Assembly: GCA_024663395.1 (NCBI GenBank)
Contig: JANFAH010000003.1
Location: forward strand, 1,426,001-1,490,000
Direction of reading: 5' to 3'
Length of the DNA: 64,000 nucleotides
From: Pisolithus tinctorius
Lineage: Eukaryota > Basidiomycota > Agaricomycetes > Boletales > Pisolithaceae
Shown here: positions 50,307-60,614 of the stretch, in pieces
Layout: the number at the start of each line of letters is the position of its first letter
Numbering within the stretch: position 1 is the stretch's first letter
The notes under the pieces: model-generated
Database searches by the model: none
What the model was told of the DNA's origin: nothing
The model's input: the letters and a program-made list of their open reading frames with translations, nothing else
Program-made: the position numbers and the translations under genes

Positions 50307-50654
50307 TGTAGGAAAAGAGATTTAATGGGGAGAAGACTGGTAGTTGGATTGTCTGAGGGGAGTGAGTAGGCCAAAGGGGCTTCTATAGCCTGTGCAAGGA
50401 TAGAGGGGACGTCTGAGGGCTTCTATGGCTGTCTGGGTGCAGGGAAACGACCTGCTCGATTTCGTCTCTCGTCTGTGGTAACTCGTCTATTCTATTGTAA
50501 GGAAAACTAACTATGCCAGTCACTAGGTAGTGCTGACTAAGCAACAGAAAAGCGAAATTCTAAGAACAAGTAGCAGAGGGATAGCTAGAACAAAAATAAA
50601 GTAAAATCATCAAAATAAAACAATTCCCCCAGTAGGGAAATTACATTCCCTACA
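50307..50654 (-). repeat. Element D LTR (5' LTR in element sense)
   Basis: 348-bp partner of 46420-46767, TG...CA ends, followed on its right by the CCGG target duplication copy and resumed element A coding sequence. Confidence 0.92.
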
Positions 50655-52230
50655 CCGGGCATGTCCATTCACCATAGGAGACCTCGTATACGTCTCTACA
50701 AAAAATATCAGCCTGTCAAAGGGAACGTCACGAAAACTAGTGCCGAAATTTATTGGACCCTACTGAATCTCGGACGACTTCGGTAATAATTCTTATCGCG
50801 TTGCGTTGCCCGATAATCTAAAGAAAAGGGGTATTCATGATGTGTTCCATGCGTCACTACTGAGAGTGCACATACCTAACGATGACCGAAAATTCCCTGG
50901 CCGAATGGACAACCAGGTCCCAGAGTTCGGAGGAACGAGCTGTGAATGGTCTGTCGATCGAATAATAAAACACCATGGCAGCCATTCCGAGGCATCGTTC
51001 GAGGTCCAGTGGACAGCTGGCGACCGAATGTGGTTACCATATGACGAGATCGCGCATCTGAAAGCGCTTACCGATTATTTCGAGGCCATTGGGGTTGATG
51101 GGATTGAGAAATTGAAGGACGCAGGCGACGGGGGTTTGTCGGATGACGACCCCCAGGTGTTTTTAGGACACTTGGCACCGCATACCTGTGGGGCCCATTT
51201 AAGCCGCCGATGCCCCAATTGTAGAACTCAACCCGCGTACCGGAATCCCCCTCTGGCCAAATCATCACAACCTCGAAACCACCATGCCAACACCAGCACT
51301 CGACCTCGCCCACGCCCCCACACTCGTCTTCCCGATCATCACGCTCGTCCTTGTCAACCCTCGTACTTGCCCCAAGTTCACCCTCGTCGCGCGGGCCCTC
51401 GTGCTAATCTTCGTACTGGCCCGCACAGAGCCTATACCCGCCACAATTACTGTCATACGCCAAGTTGCTATCACCAGAGATTCAGCAATAGGCACCCAAA
51501 CTCGAATAACCATCGGCGTTGCACTCAATCTCACTGCAGGAGCTACAACCCTTCTCACCGTTGGAACAAGCAAGCTTGTCGGTCGTATACTCCCCCTTTG
51601 ATATCCTGACCCTCGAGACCGCGGGACTTAAGCCCTGACTCTGCAGAGAGACTCCACCACACACTCTTCGACATTGTTAGCGACCTCCAGAATCTAGCTA
51701 TCAACCCCTTACCTGACGCAAGACAACACTTTGCGGGTAACATGTCAGACGTTGATGGAGATAATTCAATTGAGCAGGCTAACCCTGATTTCTTCATCAT
51801 CTGGGGCGACCCTAGATCAGGGAACCCAGAAGATCGCATCCTGGCCCATCGCGAGCAAGTTCGCTCCTACTTCCAATATGATAAAGCCTTGCATCGTAAA
51901 ACAGGAGACCCCCTCGACATACCTGCTGGATACCTCCAGTTTAGAGAGGCCTACAACCACAATGCTACCACACGGTCACGCTTTGCATACTACGAGCCGG
52001 GAGATAATGCTCGTATAGTCATCACGGGCCCAGCTCCAACTAAGAAGGAGGTTTTGGGAACGGACGCGGACCTGCGTAGTAAGGAAGAGAGGGAGGGAGG
52101 ACAAGTACTTAATGGTGCCGAGACGGAGATGCTCAATAGTATGCTCTGGGATGCGGTGGAGCGGCTCAAGCGACAACGCGAGCGATTTCAACGAGGGTAC
52201 CAGGATCGCCACAGTTGCAGAGAGGACGAT

Positions 52231-52922
52231 TGTCACGCTAGGGGGCCCCTGGGCAGCCGCCCTAGTTCCTCGACGTTCGAGGATTGTTGTTATGCCCACT
52301 CAGGGGTCTGTTTCCTTTTCCATCGCTTTCCCTAAAACGTCAGGTCACGTGTGTCACGTGCCTCGTCACGTCGATTGTCCTCGCTGTGGTCATCCTCGGT
52401 CTCAGGGCTCGTGTAGCCTTCGGATCACCGGCAGTGGTGGTATTTCCAATACCAACTGATGCTGCGTACGCCATACTCGCCTTGACTCGTAGCTGCGCCC
52501 GCAGTTGATGGACGTGTGTTTCATTTTTGATTACTTCCTGCTCCGTCTCGCTTTCTGACTCGTCTTTATTGTTCGGATGTTGCTATCCTTTCCTACGGTA
52601 CTGACGCCCCTCGCTGCGGACTGCATCCGCAGCCAGTATGGCATGCTCCGCAGTATCTGACTCGTCGTTTACTTGTTTACGACTAACTGTGGATGTGTGT
52701 ACGGTACAAACCCTCAACGGGTATATAAGGTAGACCTACTGTACCGTGTATCCTCAGTTTTTCGATTTCTTGCAATCTCCATCATCTTTGACTCGTATCA
52801 ATTCTCATCCCCATCGCGATCTCAGAAGAACTCGCCAGAGGACAAGACTTCGCGGATACTCGTCAATAACAGGAGACTATAGGGGTTACGACAAGTTCAG
52901 CCCATAGATTTACCTCGTGACA
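52231..52922 (+). repeat. Element B 5' LTR (predicted)
   Basis: Predicted from 7-bp terminal inverted repeats TGTCACG (52231) and CGTGACA (52916-52922), a TATATAAG box near 52722, and position between element A coding sequence and B gag. The 692-bp length is plausible. The 3' partner is outside the window, so the edges are not confirmed. Confidence 0.6.
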
Positions 52923-53206
52923 TTCGTGACTAGTCCATTTGACGAAGTCACTCGTTGCGAGCATAACAAAATCGAAAAACTCCTACGCAGTTTCTGGGAC
53001 TCGTTCGACCTCTTCGAAAAAGTCAAACTCGTCTCTTCGGTTACTGAACTTCAACAAACCGAACCACCTTCTAATCATATCTCCGGCTTAACGCTCTACA
53101 GGCTCCCAGAAAAGGGATTAATAGATCGCCTCCCTAGAGTCCGGAATCTTTTCCCCACTTTTGCTGACAGGTTATCTTCGGATTATAAATCCTCCCTCAG
53201 CCCTCG

Positions 53207-54607
53207 TTGTCACTATCCGTTAAAGTGTCTTCACCTAAGAAGAGTAAGCCTCCAGTCCCACCTCAAATTAATCCGCTCGGACTAGGAAGGAATCCTCCTT
53301 TACCCCCTATCCCGTACGGAAAACTAGGACCATCTTACTCAGCAACAAACCCCCGTATCTCGTTCCTTTCACGGTACCGAGAAGAAGAAATCGCCTTTAG
53401 TTCAGAAGAAGAAGAGGACCGAAAATCCAACTCCTCGTTTGGATCTATCCTCAAAGAAGAACAAGGCGGACCCGAAATGTTGATGACGCAAGGACACGGA
53501 GAGTCTGCTCCAGAAATGCCTCAAAGAGTATTCTCAGAAGAGGAGGTGCGTCAACAGCTCGAGGAGCAATGCCGCCGCTTGGCCGAAGAAGCGAGAAGAA
53601 TGGTTGCCGAAGCAGGGGATCCTTTTCCCCGAGGCGTCCCTACCCAGGGAATGCTGAAAGATTGGTACTCTCGAAGTTTCGGAAAGGACGTACCCCCAGA
53701 GCCCTACCCAGATAGTGGCAGTAAGGGAAAATCCAAAGCCGATGACGATGAAGATTACCGCCCTCGACCCCCTAATGGAGGTCGGGAATTTAATGTTGGC
53801 AAACCAGCTGAATATGACGGAAGCCATAACAGTCTTCAGACTTGGCTCACGCAGGTAGAAGGTTATTTGAACCTTAACCGACATGTTTACAGCACTGACT
53901 CCCTTCGGATCGCTTTCGCTCTCACCTATATGACAAAGGGAGCGGCCGTTTCGTTCGCCGAGAACTACCAAAACGAGAACCGCCTCAATGATGGAAGTAT
54001 TTATTATATGGATACCTTCCGGGTTTTCGTGGAACGACTCAAGGCTACCTTTGAGTCCGGTGATCAAACCGCACTCACTATACTACGTCTATCAAGTATT
54101 GAACAGGGAGACCGAGAACTTGAAGCCTACATTGCGGAGTTTACGGGCCTCGTCAATAAAGCCCAGCTAAAGGAAGAATCCCGGGAAGCGGGAATCTTCT
54201 TCGGCAAAGGGCTCTCCAAGGAATACCGGAACTGGGTCCTTAACTGTGGCCGAGCCCCTAACACTGTTGCGGAATGGATCAAGGTCGCGGGAGAAGCCCG
54301 AACAGCGATCGCTACCAGGAATATCCTAGAAGGGAAGGAATCTCAGAATGAAAGGAAGTACCTTCATTTCCGAAGCATTAACCGAGATCCCAACGCTATG
54401 GACGTCGATAAACGAAAGAAGAAAGTCAGGCGCTCCGTCGCTGACGTCACCTGCTTTAATTGTAACAAGAAGGGTCACTACAAGAGTGACTGCAAGTCCA
54501 AACAACTTTCTAACATCCGGATCGTCGTTTCCGAGGACGGAACAAAGACGGCTTACGTGGGAGACCGCGAAGCCAATGACGAGGAAAAGAAGTTGTTGGG
54601 TTTTTAA
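53207..54607 (+). CDS. Element B gag protein
   Basis: An open frame of 466 codons ending TAA at 54605-54607. It has an acidic, Glu/Ser-rich N-terminal part (YREEEIAFSSEEEEDRKS), a helix (VRQQLEEQCRRLAEEARRMVAEA), a gag capsid region (NVGKPAEYDGSHNSLQTWLTQVEGYLNL ... FVERLKATFESGDQT) and a CCHC knuckle CFNCNKKGHYKSDC near the end. There is no ATG at the left end of the frame: the first in-frame ATG is at 53478. A different open frame (52917-53285) precedes and overlaps it, with gag-like composition, so either a one-base shift near 53200 has broken the N terminus or translation starts at a non-AUG codon. The last codons form the slip site at 54598. Confidence 0.8.
   Translation: MSLSVKVSSPKKSKPPVPPQINPLGLGRNPPLPPIPYGKLGPSYSATNPRISFLSRYREEEIAFSSEEEEDRKSNSSFGSILKEEQGGPEMLMTQGHGESAPEMPQRVFSEEEVRQQLEEQCRRLAEEARRMVAEAGDPFPRGVPTQGMLKDWYSRSFGKDVPPEPYPDSGSKGKSKADDDEDYRPRPPNGGREFNVGKPAEYDGSHNSLQTWLTQVEGYLNLNRHVYSTDSLRIAFALTYMTKGAAVSFAENYQNENRLNDGSIYYMDTFRVFVERLKATFESGDQTALTILRLSSIEQGDRELEAYIAEFTGLVNKAQLKEESREAGIFFGKGLSKEYRNWVLNCGRAPNTVAEWIKVAGEARTAIATRNILEGKESQNERKYLHFRSINRDPNAMDVDKRKKKVRRSVADVTCFNCNKKGHYKSDCKSKQLSNIRIVVSEDGTKTAYVGDREANDEEKKLLGF
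54598..54604 (+). promoter_or_regulatory. Element B -1 ribosomal frameshift heptamer GGGTTTT
   Basis: In the gag frame the heptamer reads G GGT TTT and is followed at once by the gag stop TAA. Pol is open in the -1 frame across this point (AAG AGG ACT onward) and continues to the protease. This is the canonical X XXY YYZ layout for gag-pol fusion by frameshifting. Confidence 0.7.
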
Positions 54608-54757
54608 AGAGGACTGCTGAAATACCTCCTGCATCAGTCAGTCCAGTTTCGATTTTGTCGGCTAAATGTACTTCTATAGATGACGAGTCAAATATGAGAA
54701 TCCATTCTCCTCTCGGACTCGTAACGTTACCCGACTTTAAGGCAGGAATTTGGGCCT

Positions 54758-55285
54758 TGTCATAGCCATGTCTCGACCCCGGCCGGACTCGGCCTTGCAC
54801 TCACTTAGTCCGGCATCAGCCTCGCCTGTTCGCTATCCCCAGATGTCCTAGCGCGGTAGACACTGCTTTGCAGTGTCTGTCATTTCGGTTAAGTCCTGTC
54901 CCCGGTCCTGTCCCCGGTCCACCTGTCCCGGTCTCCGTTACCTTAGTCATACGTTACTAATACCTGTCTTACCAATCCTCTTAGCAATCCTTGCAAGACC
55001 GGCGTTACCGGTCTCCGTACTATAGCTACTTCTGGTATATAAACTTGTAGATACTCGGCCTGTACTCCTTAGTCTGAAATCAACTAAGTATCTCCTGATA
55101 ACCCCACCTCGGCCTCGGACTCGGACTGAGACCCACGCAAGGGAATAGCGCTGTATCTTCAGTCGCTAAGTCCAAACAGTCCAAACATCTGCATCCTCGA
55201 CTTCACCCCTGACCCCGACCCCTCGGCTTCGTGCCCGCTTCGGTCTCCGGTCCGGACTCAACCCGGACAATCCTCGTACTTGACA
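54758..55285 (+). repeat. Element C 5' LTR
   Basis: 528 bp with a TATATAAA box near 55037 and a perfect 9-bp hairpin AGACACTGC-TTT-GCAGTGTCT at 54858-54878. By eye it differs from the 3' LTR at five positions, all transitions at CpG or former CpG sites. Confidence 0.95.
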
Positions 55286-55323
55286 GTATTTCAGACTCGC
55301 CACTTGTGTGGGTCTAAATCATC

Positions 55324-56700
55324 ATGGCAACCAAGACTCGCTTCCAACCTCCCCGTGGCCGCTCTGCCACTAATCCCGACTCCGCTTCAGCCAGTGGGGC
55401 TCGCCGCGAAACAGCTCTAGCTGCGTTGGGCACCACTAGGCGCTCCCCAGACCCTGTCAGTCCTTTCAGGGGCTTTTCAGCCTGCACATCTAACACCCCC
55501 ACCCCACGTCGTCCCACTGCTCCCATCCCCGAGGGTGACCCCGGCGAGGATGGGCCGGGCGACGATGATGACAACAACCCAGACGATGATGACCCCGCTG
55601 ATAATGGTCCCGGTGATGATAACCCGGAAGATAATGATCCAGAAGACGATCCGGACTTCCCAGATCTGGACACCGAACCCGCGGTCGCGGTCTTCGACAG
55701 CCTCGCGAAGGCCATCAAGCTGTTGGCTTGCAACACCCGTACTAGTCCTGAGTCCTCAAGCAGGACCAAGTTACGCGAGCCCGACACCTTTGACGGCACC
55801 GACCCAAAGAAACTTCGCGCCTTCTTCATCCAATGCGAACTTAACTTCCAAGACCGTCCCCGGGCTTTTAGGACCGATCGCGCCAAGGTCATCTTCGCCC
55901 AGTCATACCTCAAGGGTATGGCTCTTGAGTGGTTCGAGCCAGACTTACTCGGGCTCGACGACCCCGATGACTGACCTCTTTGGATGGACTCCTGGAGGGA
56001 GTTCGTCCTGGAGCTACAAACCACCTTCGGACCCCATGACCCGGTTGCTGACGCCGAAAGCCAACTCGACCACTTGCACATGAAGGAAAGTCAGCGCATC
56101 AATAAATACGTAGTTGACTTCAATCGGCTTGCTTCGCAAGTCCGAGGCTACGGAGACGGTGCGCTGCGCCACCATTTCTATTCCGGCCTCCCAGACCGAA
56201 TCAAGGATGAGGTCTGCCGGGTTGGCAAACCCCGGACACTCCACGAGCTCCGCCACCTCGCCCAAGAGATAGATGCACGCTATTGGGAGCGCAAGGAAGA
56301 AGTCCAGCGGGCGAATAAGCACCAGGGCTCGTCCAACTCTGGTAACAACAAGTCCGGCGGTTCCGGCAACAACAACCAGCCTAAGACCGGTCAAGATAAA
56401 TCCAAGACCGGCAACAACAATAACAACTCCGGTTCTTCCCCTAAGCCGGCTTCATCAAAGCCGGGTAATAACAGCAATTCGTCCAAGCCCGAGCCTAGCA
56501 AACTCGGCAAAGATGGAAAGCTCACCCCAGAGGAACGCAAGCGTCGCCTAGACGGAAACCTCTGCATGTTCTGCGGAGGGTCCGGTCATTTTGCTGACAA
56601 ATGCCCTAAGAAAGCCGGAAAGGCCAAGGCTCGCGCCACGGCCACCACCGAGGCCGCACCGGCCTCGGGCTCGGGTACTACCCCCGAGACAAAAAAATAG
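55324..56700 (+). pseudogene. Element C gag, one in-frame TGA
   Basis: Opens at ATG 55324 (MATKTRFQPPRGR) and ends TAG at 56698-56700, 459 codons, with a single in-frame TGA at 55972-55974 between DDPDD and PLWMDSW. The N-terminal part is Pro/Asp-rich with long runs of Asp, Asn and Pro. The capsid region includes KLREPDTFDGTDPKKLRAFF and MDSWREFVLELQTTFGP ... YVVDFNRLASQVRGYGDGALRHHFYSGL. A Ser/Gly/Asn/Lys-rich linker precedes the CCHC knuckle CMFCGGSGHFADKC. The TGA fits a CGA to TGA change, so a recent ancestor was probably intact. The end of the frame forms the slip site. Confidence 0.88.
56691..56697 (+). promoter_or_regulatory. Element C -1 ribosomal frameshift heptamer AAAAAAA
   Basis: Seven A directly before the gag stop TAG (56698), reading A AAA AAA in the gag frame. 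Pol is open in the -1 frame across the stop and runs into the protease. Same layout as in element B with a different heptamer. Confidence 0.75.
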
Positions 56701-59700
56701 GTAGCGGCTCCCAGGACTCCGCACAATCTGGGAGCTGCATTGACTCCGGTTGTGCAAACTTGGAGGCTCGTCTCAACGCGTCCGCTCTTTCCAGCCCGAA
56801 CTCTTTGACCCCCTATGTCACATTAGAAAACCCAGATTTACCTCGGCTTCGTACTTTAGTGGACTCCGGTTCCACCCATTGTTTCATAGATAATCAATTT
56901 GTTAATCAACACTCGTTTACCCCGTACTCGGTCTCACCAATCCGACTCCGGCTTTTCGATGGAACGTCCACCTTCACCATAACCCAAGCAGTAGATGTCA
57001 ACATCCGCTTCGCGTCCGGCGATGTCACACCGGTAACCCTGTTTTTAGCCCCGTTGGATTCCGAGTGTAAGATAGTTCTCGGACATGACTGGCTCACCCG
57101 CTACAATCCGTTGATTGACTGGGTACTGAGCAGTCTAACATTCCGGACTCCTGCACAAGGAATGCCAACCCCGTCGACACCCCCTGTAAGCCCGGTTTCC
57201 ACTGGCCTTCCTGACCCCGGTCCTAGTGACCAACCCGGCCTCGCGCCATCTGTACCGGTCTCCGACTCCCCGGCTCGCACCCCTCTGAAAGCCCCTCTTG
57301 TTTCCCTGATCAATGCAGCCGCCTTTGTGCGCGCCTGCAAACTAGAAGGGTCCGTCCAATTCCAACTTCAGCTCCGCCCCTCGGACTCAGCTCAAGCCTG
57401 ATCGGCCTCGGCTTCCCCTTCTCCGGCCTTACCCAATGTACCGGAGGAGTACCACGACTTCGCTGATGTATTCAGCAAGGCCAAGGCCTCGGCACTCCCA
57501 CCACACCGGGAGTATGATCTGAAGATAGAGCTCGAAGAAGGAATAACCCCGCCCCTCGGCACCATCTACTCGCTGTCCCCGGTTGAGCTGCAAGCTCTCC
57601 GGACCTTCATCAATGAAAACCTCACTACCGGATTCATTCGGCCTACCTCCTCCCCCTATGCTGCACCGGTCCTCTTTGTCAAAAAGAAGGACGGCTCCCT
57701 CCGGCTTTGTGTAGACTTCCGCGGCCTCAACAAAATCACTAAGAAGGACCGATACCCACTACCGCTCATCTCTGACCTGTTAGATTCACCAAGCCGAGCC
57801 AAGATCTACACTAAGATTGATCTTCGGCATGCTTACCATCTCGTCCGGATTGCCCCGGGCGATGAATGGAAAACCGCCTTCCGGACTCGGTATGGATCAT
57901 ACGAGTGGTTAGTGATGCCTTTCGGCCTCACCAATGCCCCGGCCGCTTTCCAGCGCTTCGTCAACACTATCTTCGTGGATATGTTGGATGTATGTGTGGT
58001 CGTCTACTTAGATGACATCCTAATCTACTCCGGAGATAAGGAGTCTCACAAGCAGCATGTCCGAGAGGTCCTCCGCCGGCTTCGGCTTCACAGCCTTTAT
58101 GCGAAGCCGGAGAAATGCGAGTTCCACTCGGACTCGGTTGAATACCTCGGATTCCACCTCTCCCCTGCCGGCCTCACGATGTCCAAGGAAAAGGTCCAGA
58201 CCATTTGCGATTGGCCTGAGCCTCGCAAGGTCAAGGACATTCAGTCTTTCCTCGGCTTCGCCAACTTCTACTGCTGGTTTATCTTTAATTACTCGGACAT
58301 CGTCGTACCGCTGACTCGGCTTACCCGCAAGGGGGCTCCTTGGAACTTCTCCGAGGAGTGCCGCCGGTCATTTAACAACCTCAAGGCCGCCTTCACTACC
58401 GCGCCAGTCCTAACTCATTTCATCCCCGGAGTCCCTATCACCGTCGAGACCGATGCTTCGGACTATGCCATCGCCGGCATCCTTTCCATTACCTGCGGCG
58501 ATGGCCAAATACATCCGGTCGCATTCTACTCCCGGACTCTGACGGCCCCGGAGTTGAATTATGATACTCATGACAAGGAATTGCTTGCTATATTCGAAGC
58601 ATTCCGGACCTGGCGCCACTACCTTGAGGGCTCGGCCTCACCGGTCGACATTGTTACCGACCACAAGAACCTTGAGTACTTTTCTACCTCTAAAGTACTC
58701 ACCCGCCGCCAAGCTCGCTGGTCGGAATTCCTTTCTCAGTTTAATATGATCATCAGGTTCAGGCCCGGTAAGCTTGGGGCTAAGCCCGACGCCCTAACTA
58801 GACGATGGGATGTCTACCCCAAAGAGGGGGATAGCGGCTATGCCCGAGTGAACCCGCAAAATCTGAGACCGGTCTTCACCCAGGAGCAACTAGCGGTCTC
58901 CCTCCGTGCCACATACCTCGAGTACCCGGTCCTACGAGCAGTTGCCCTGATGGATATAGAAAAACTTCACGGTGATATCCTGACCGCACTGGCGGACGAC
59001 CCGGTCTCACAAATCCGCCTGTCCAACATGTCTGATCCCCGGTGGTCAGTAGATGACACCGGCTTCCTTCGGCTTGATGGAAGGATCTACGTGCCGGACT
59101 CAAACGACCTTCGCCTTAGGGTCTTGCGCCTCAAGCATGACCACCCCCTATCCGGCCACTTCGGCCAAAACCGCACACTGGAACTTATACGGCGTGAATA
59201 CACCTGGCCCGGCCTCAGGACATTTGTCAAAGATTATGTCCGGTCTTGCACGGCCTGTGCTCAGGCTAAGGTTCCCCGCCATCGGCCTTACAGCCTCCTG
59301 AAGCAACTCCCGGTGCCGGAGAAGCCGTGGAACTCCATCTCTATAGATTTCATTGAGCAGCTTCCGGCCTCAACCGGCTTCACGGCCATCCTCATTGTAG
59401 TTGACCGGCTTTCCAAGCAGGCCATATTCATCCCCACCCACGACACTATCACGGCCCCAGAACTTGCCAAATTATTCCTACTCCATGTCTTTTTGAAGCA
59501 CGGAGTGCCGGCCCATGTAACCTCAGACCGAGGCTCGGAGTTCATGTCTCACTTCTTCCGGTCACTCGGTAAGGCCTTAGACATGCGCTTACATTTCACC
59601 TCGGGCTACCACCCCGAAGGTGATGGCCAGACCGAAAGGACCAACCAGACCCTAGAACAATATCTCCGAGTGTACTGCAACTACCAGCAGGACAATTGGG

Positions 59701-60416
59701 CCGAGCTACTACCCCTGGCCGAGTTCGCCTACAATAACGCCCCTAGCGCTACTACCGGTGTTTCCCCTTTCTTCGCTAATAAGGGATACCACCCCAACAT
59801 CTCGGTGTACCCAGAGCGCGATCTCACTTCCGCTCGGGCTCGTGACTATGCAGTTGACCTAGACTCACTGCACCAATACCTACGTGAGGAGATGACCCTC
59901 GCACAACAGCGCTACCAAGGCCCGGCCGATGCCAAACACATGCCGGCTCCGGACTTCAAGGTCGGTGACCAGGTATATGTCAAAGCCAAGTACTTCCGGT
60001 CTACCCAGCCTTCCAAGAAGCTCTCGGAGAAAAACCTTGGGCCGTATCCGGTCATAGCTCAGGCCGGTACCCACTCGTTCACACTGCGCCTGCCAGACTC
60101 AATGCGCGCAGTCCACCCGGTCTTCCACGTCTCCCAACTCGAGCCGGCCGTCCCTAATACCATCCCGAACCGGACTCAGCCACCACCCCCACCAGTCGAG
60201 GTCGACGGTGAACTAGAGTTCGAGGTGGCGGAAATCCTCGACTCTAAGGTCGACCGGCATCGCCGGTGTTGGCTTCAATACTTAGTCCGGTGGACCGGCT
60301 ACGAAGGGACAGATGAAGAAACTACTTGGGTACTCGCCACTGAACTAGACAACGCCTCTGAACTCGTACAAGAGTTTCATTCCCGCTACCCTAATAAACC
60401 CGGCCCCTTCCAGTGA
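56697..60416 (+). pseudogene. Element C pol polyprotein, one in-frame TGA
   Basis: The frame runs from the slip site to the TGA at 60414-60416, about 1,240 codons, with one internal TGA at 57399-57401 between protease and RT. Protease: LVDSGSTHCFIDN (56,860) and IVLGHDWL. RT: APVLFVKKKDGSLRLCVDFRGLN (57,670), GLTNAPAAFQRF, VYLDDILIYSG (58,000), IQSFLGFANFYCWFI. RNase H: VETDASDYAIAGILS (58,445). Integrase: zinc region HPLSGHFGQNRTLELIRR ... CTACAQAK (59,150-59,270), IDFIEQLPAS, TSDRGSEFMSHFF and GYHPEGDGQTERTNQTLEQY. C-terminal chromodomain: CWLQYLVRWTGYEGTDEETTW (60,270-60,330). The internal stop again fits CGA to TGA. Apart from that the protein looks functional. Confidence 0.9.
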
Positions 60417-60614
60417 AGGTCTGGCTTCGACCGGCCTCGCTGTTCTGTTTCCGTCTCTGTTTTTCTATCGGTATCTAGTGTTCCTTTGATCCTTTACTTA
60501 CTTTGTTTTCTTTTTCTTGCTTGTTCTCACTTACTGTACAAAACCGGAACCGGACACCGGACGCCGGACACATGACATTCGCGGAGGAAACAACAAAAAC
60601 ACTACGCTACGAGC
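60417..60614. other. Short gap between element C pol and the antisense gene
   Basis: 198 bp between two convergent coding ends, T-rich near 60,460-60,535. It would serve as the 3' UTR of the antisense gene. Confidence 0.4.

Larger units (their letters stand above)
46420..50654 (-). mobile_element. Element D: non-autonomous LTR retrotransposon inserted antisense in element A
   Basis: A 4,235-bp unit flanked by 348-bp direct repeats that begin TGTAGG and end CCTACA. The target duplication CCGG is at 46416-46419 and 50655-50658. Excising the element plus one CCGG copy keeps element A's frame (4,239 bp removed, a multiple of three). The only long ORF is gag on the minus strand; a tRNA-type primer site follows the right LTR on that strand, which fixes the orientation. 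No protease, RT, RNase H or integrase is present, so it must borrow them from another element. The two LTRs look identical by eye, implying a recent insertion. Confidence 0.9.
38900..52230 (+). mobile_element. Element A: Ty3/gypsy LTR retrotransposon, decayed, interrupted by D and B
   Basis: Domain order gag-protease-reverse transcriptase-RNase H-integrase-chromodomain-like is that of Ty3/gypsy (Metaviridae). The left edge is approximate. Element D (46420-50654) is inserted in the integrase C-terminal region, and the reading frame resumes after it. At 52231 the LTR of element B begins, so A's remaining 3' end and 3' LTR are inferred to lie right of the window; truncation is the alternative. 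Ten in-frame stops show it cannot encode its polyprotein as is. Confidence 0.75.
39415..52230 (+). pseudogene. Element A gag-pol polyprotein in one frame, ten in-frame TGA stops
   Basis: One frame is open from ATG 39415 (MVNTRAS) to 46419 and, after element D plus one CCGG target copy, from 50659 to 52230: about 2,860 codons. Stops at 39442, 40018, 40030, 40075, 42130, 42496, 42910, 44251, 50764 and 51607 are all TGA; no TAA or TAG occurs. Landmarks: Ser/Arg-rich gag with CCHC knuckle CFICHKSGHFSRNC (near 41,770), protease ALIDTGS (42,970), RT YLDDIIIYS (43,920), RNase H VMTDACGNGIGG (44,380), integrase zinc region and GVDFVGPLP (45,815), and a chromodomain-like SFEVQWTAGDRMWLPYDEI (51,000). 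Beyond that comes a His/Pro-rich linker and a further ~200 residues with a charged helical region, unusual for pol. Gag and pol share one frame, with no frameshift. Confidence 0.85.
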
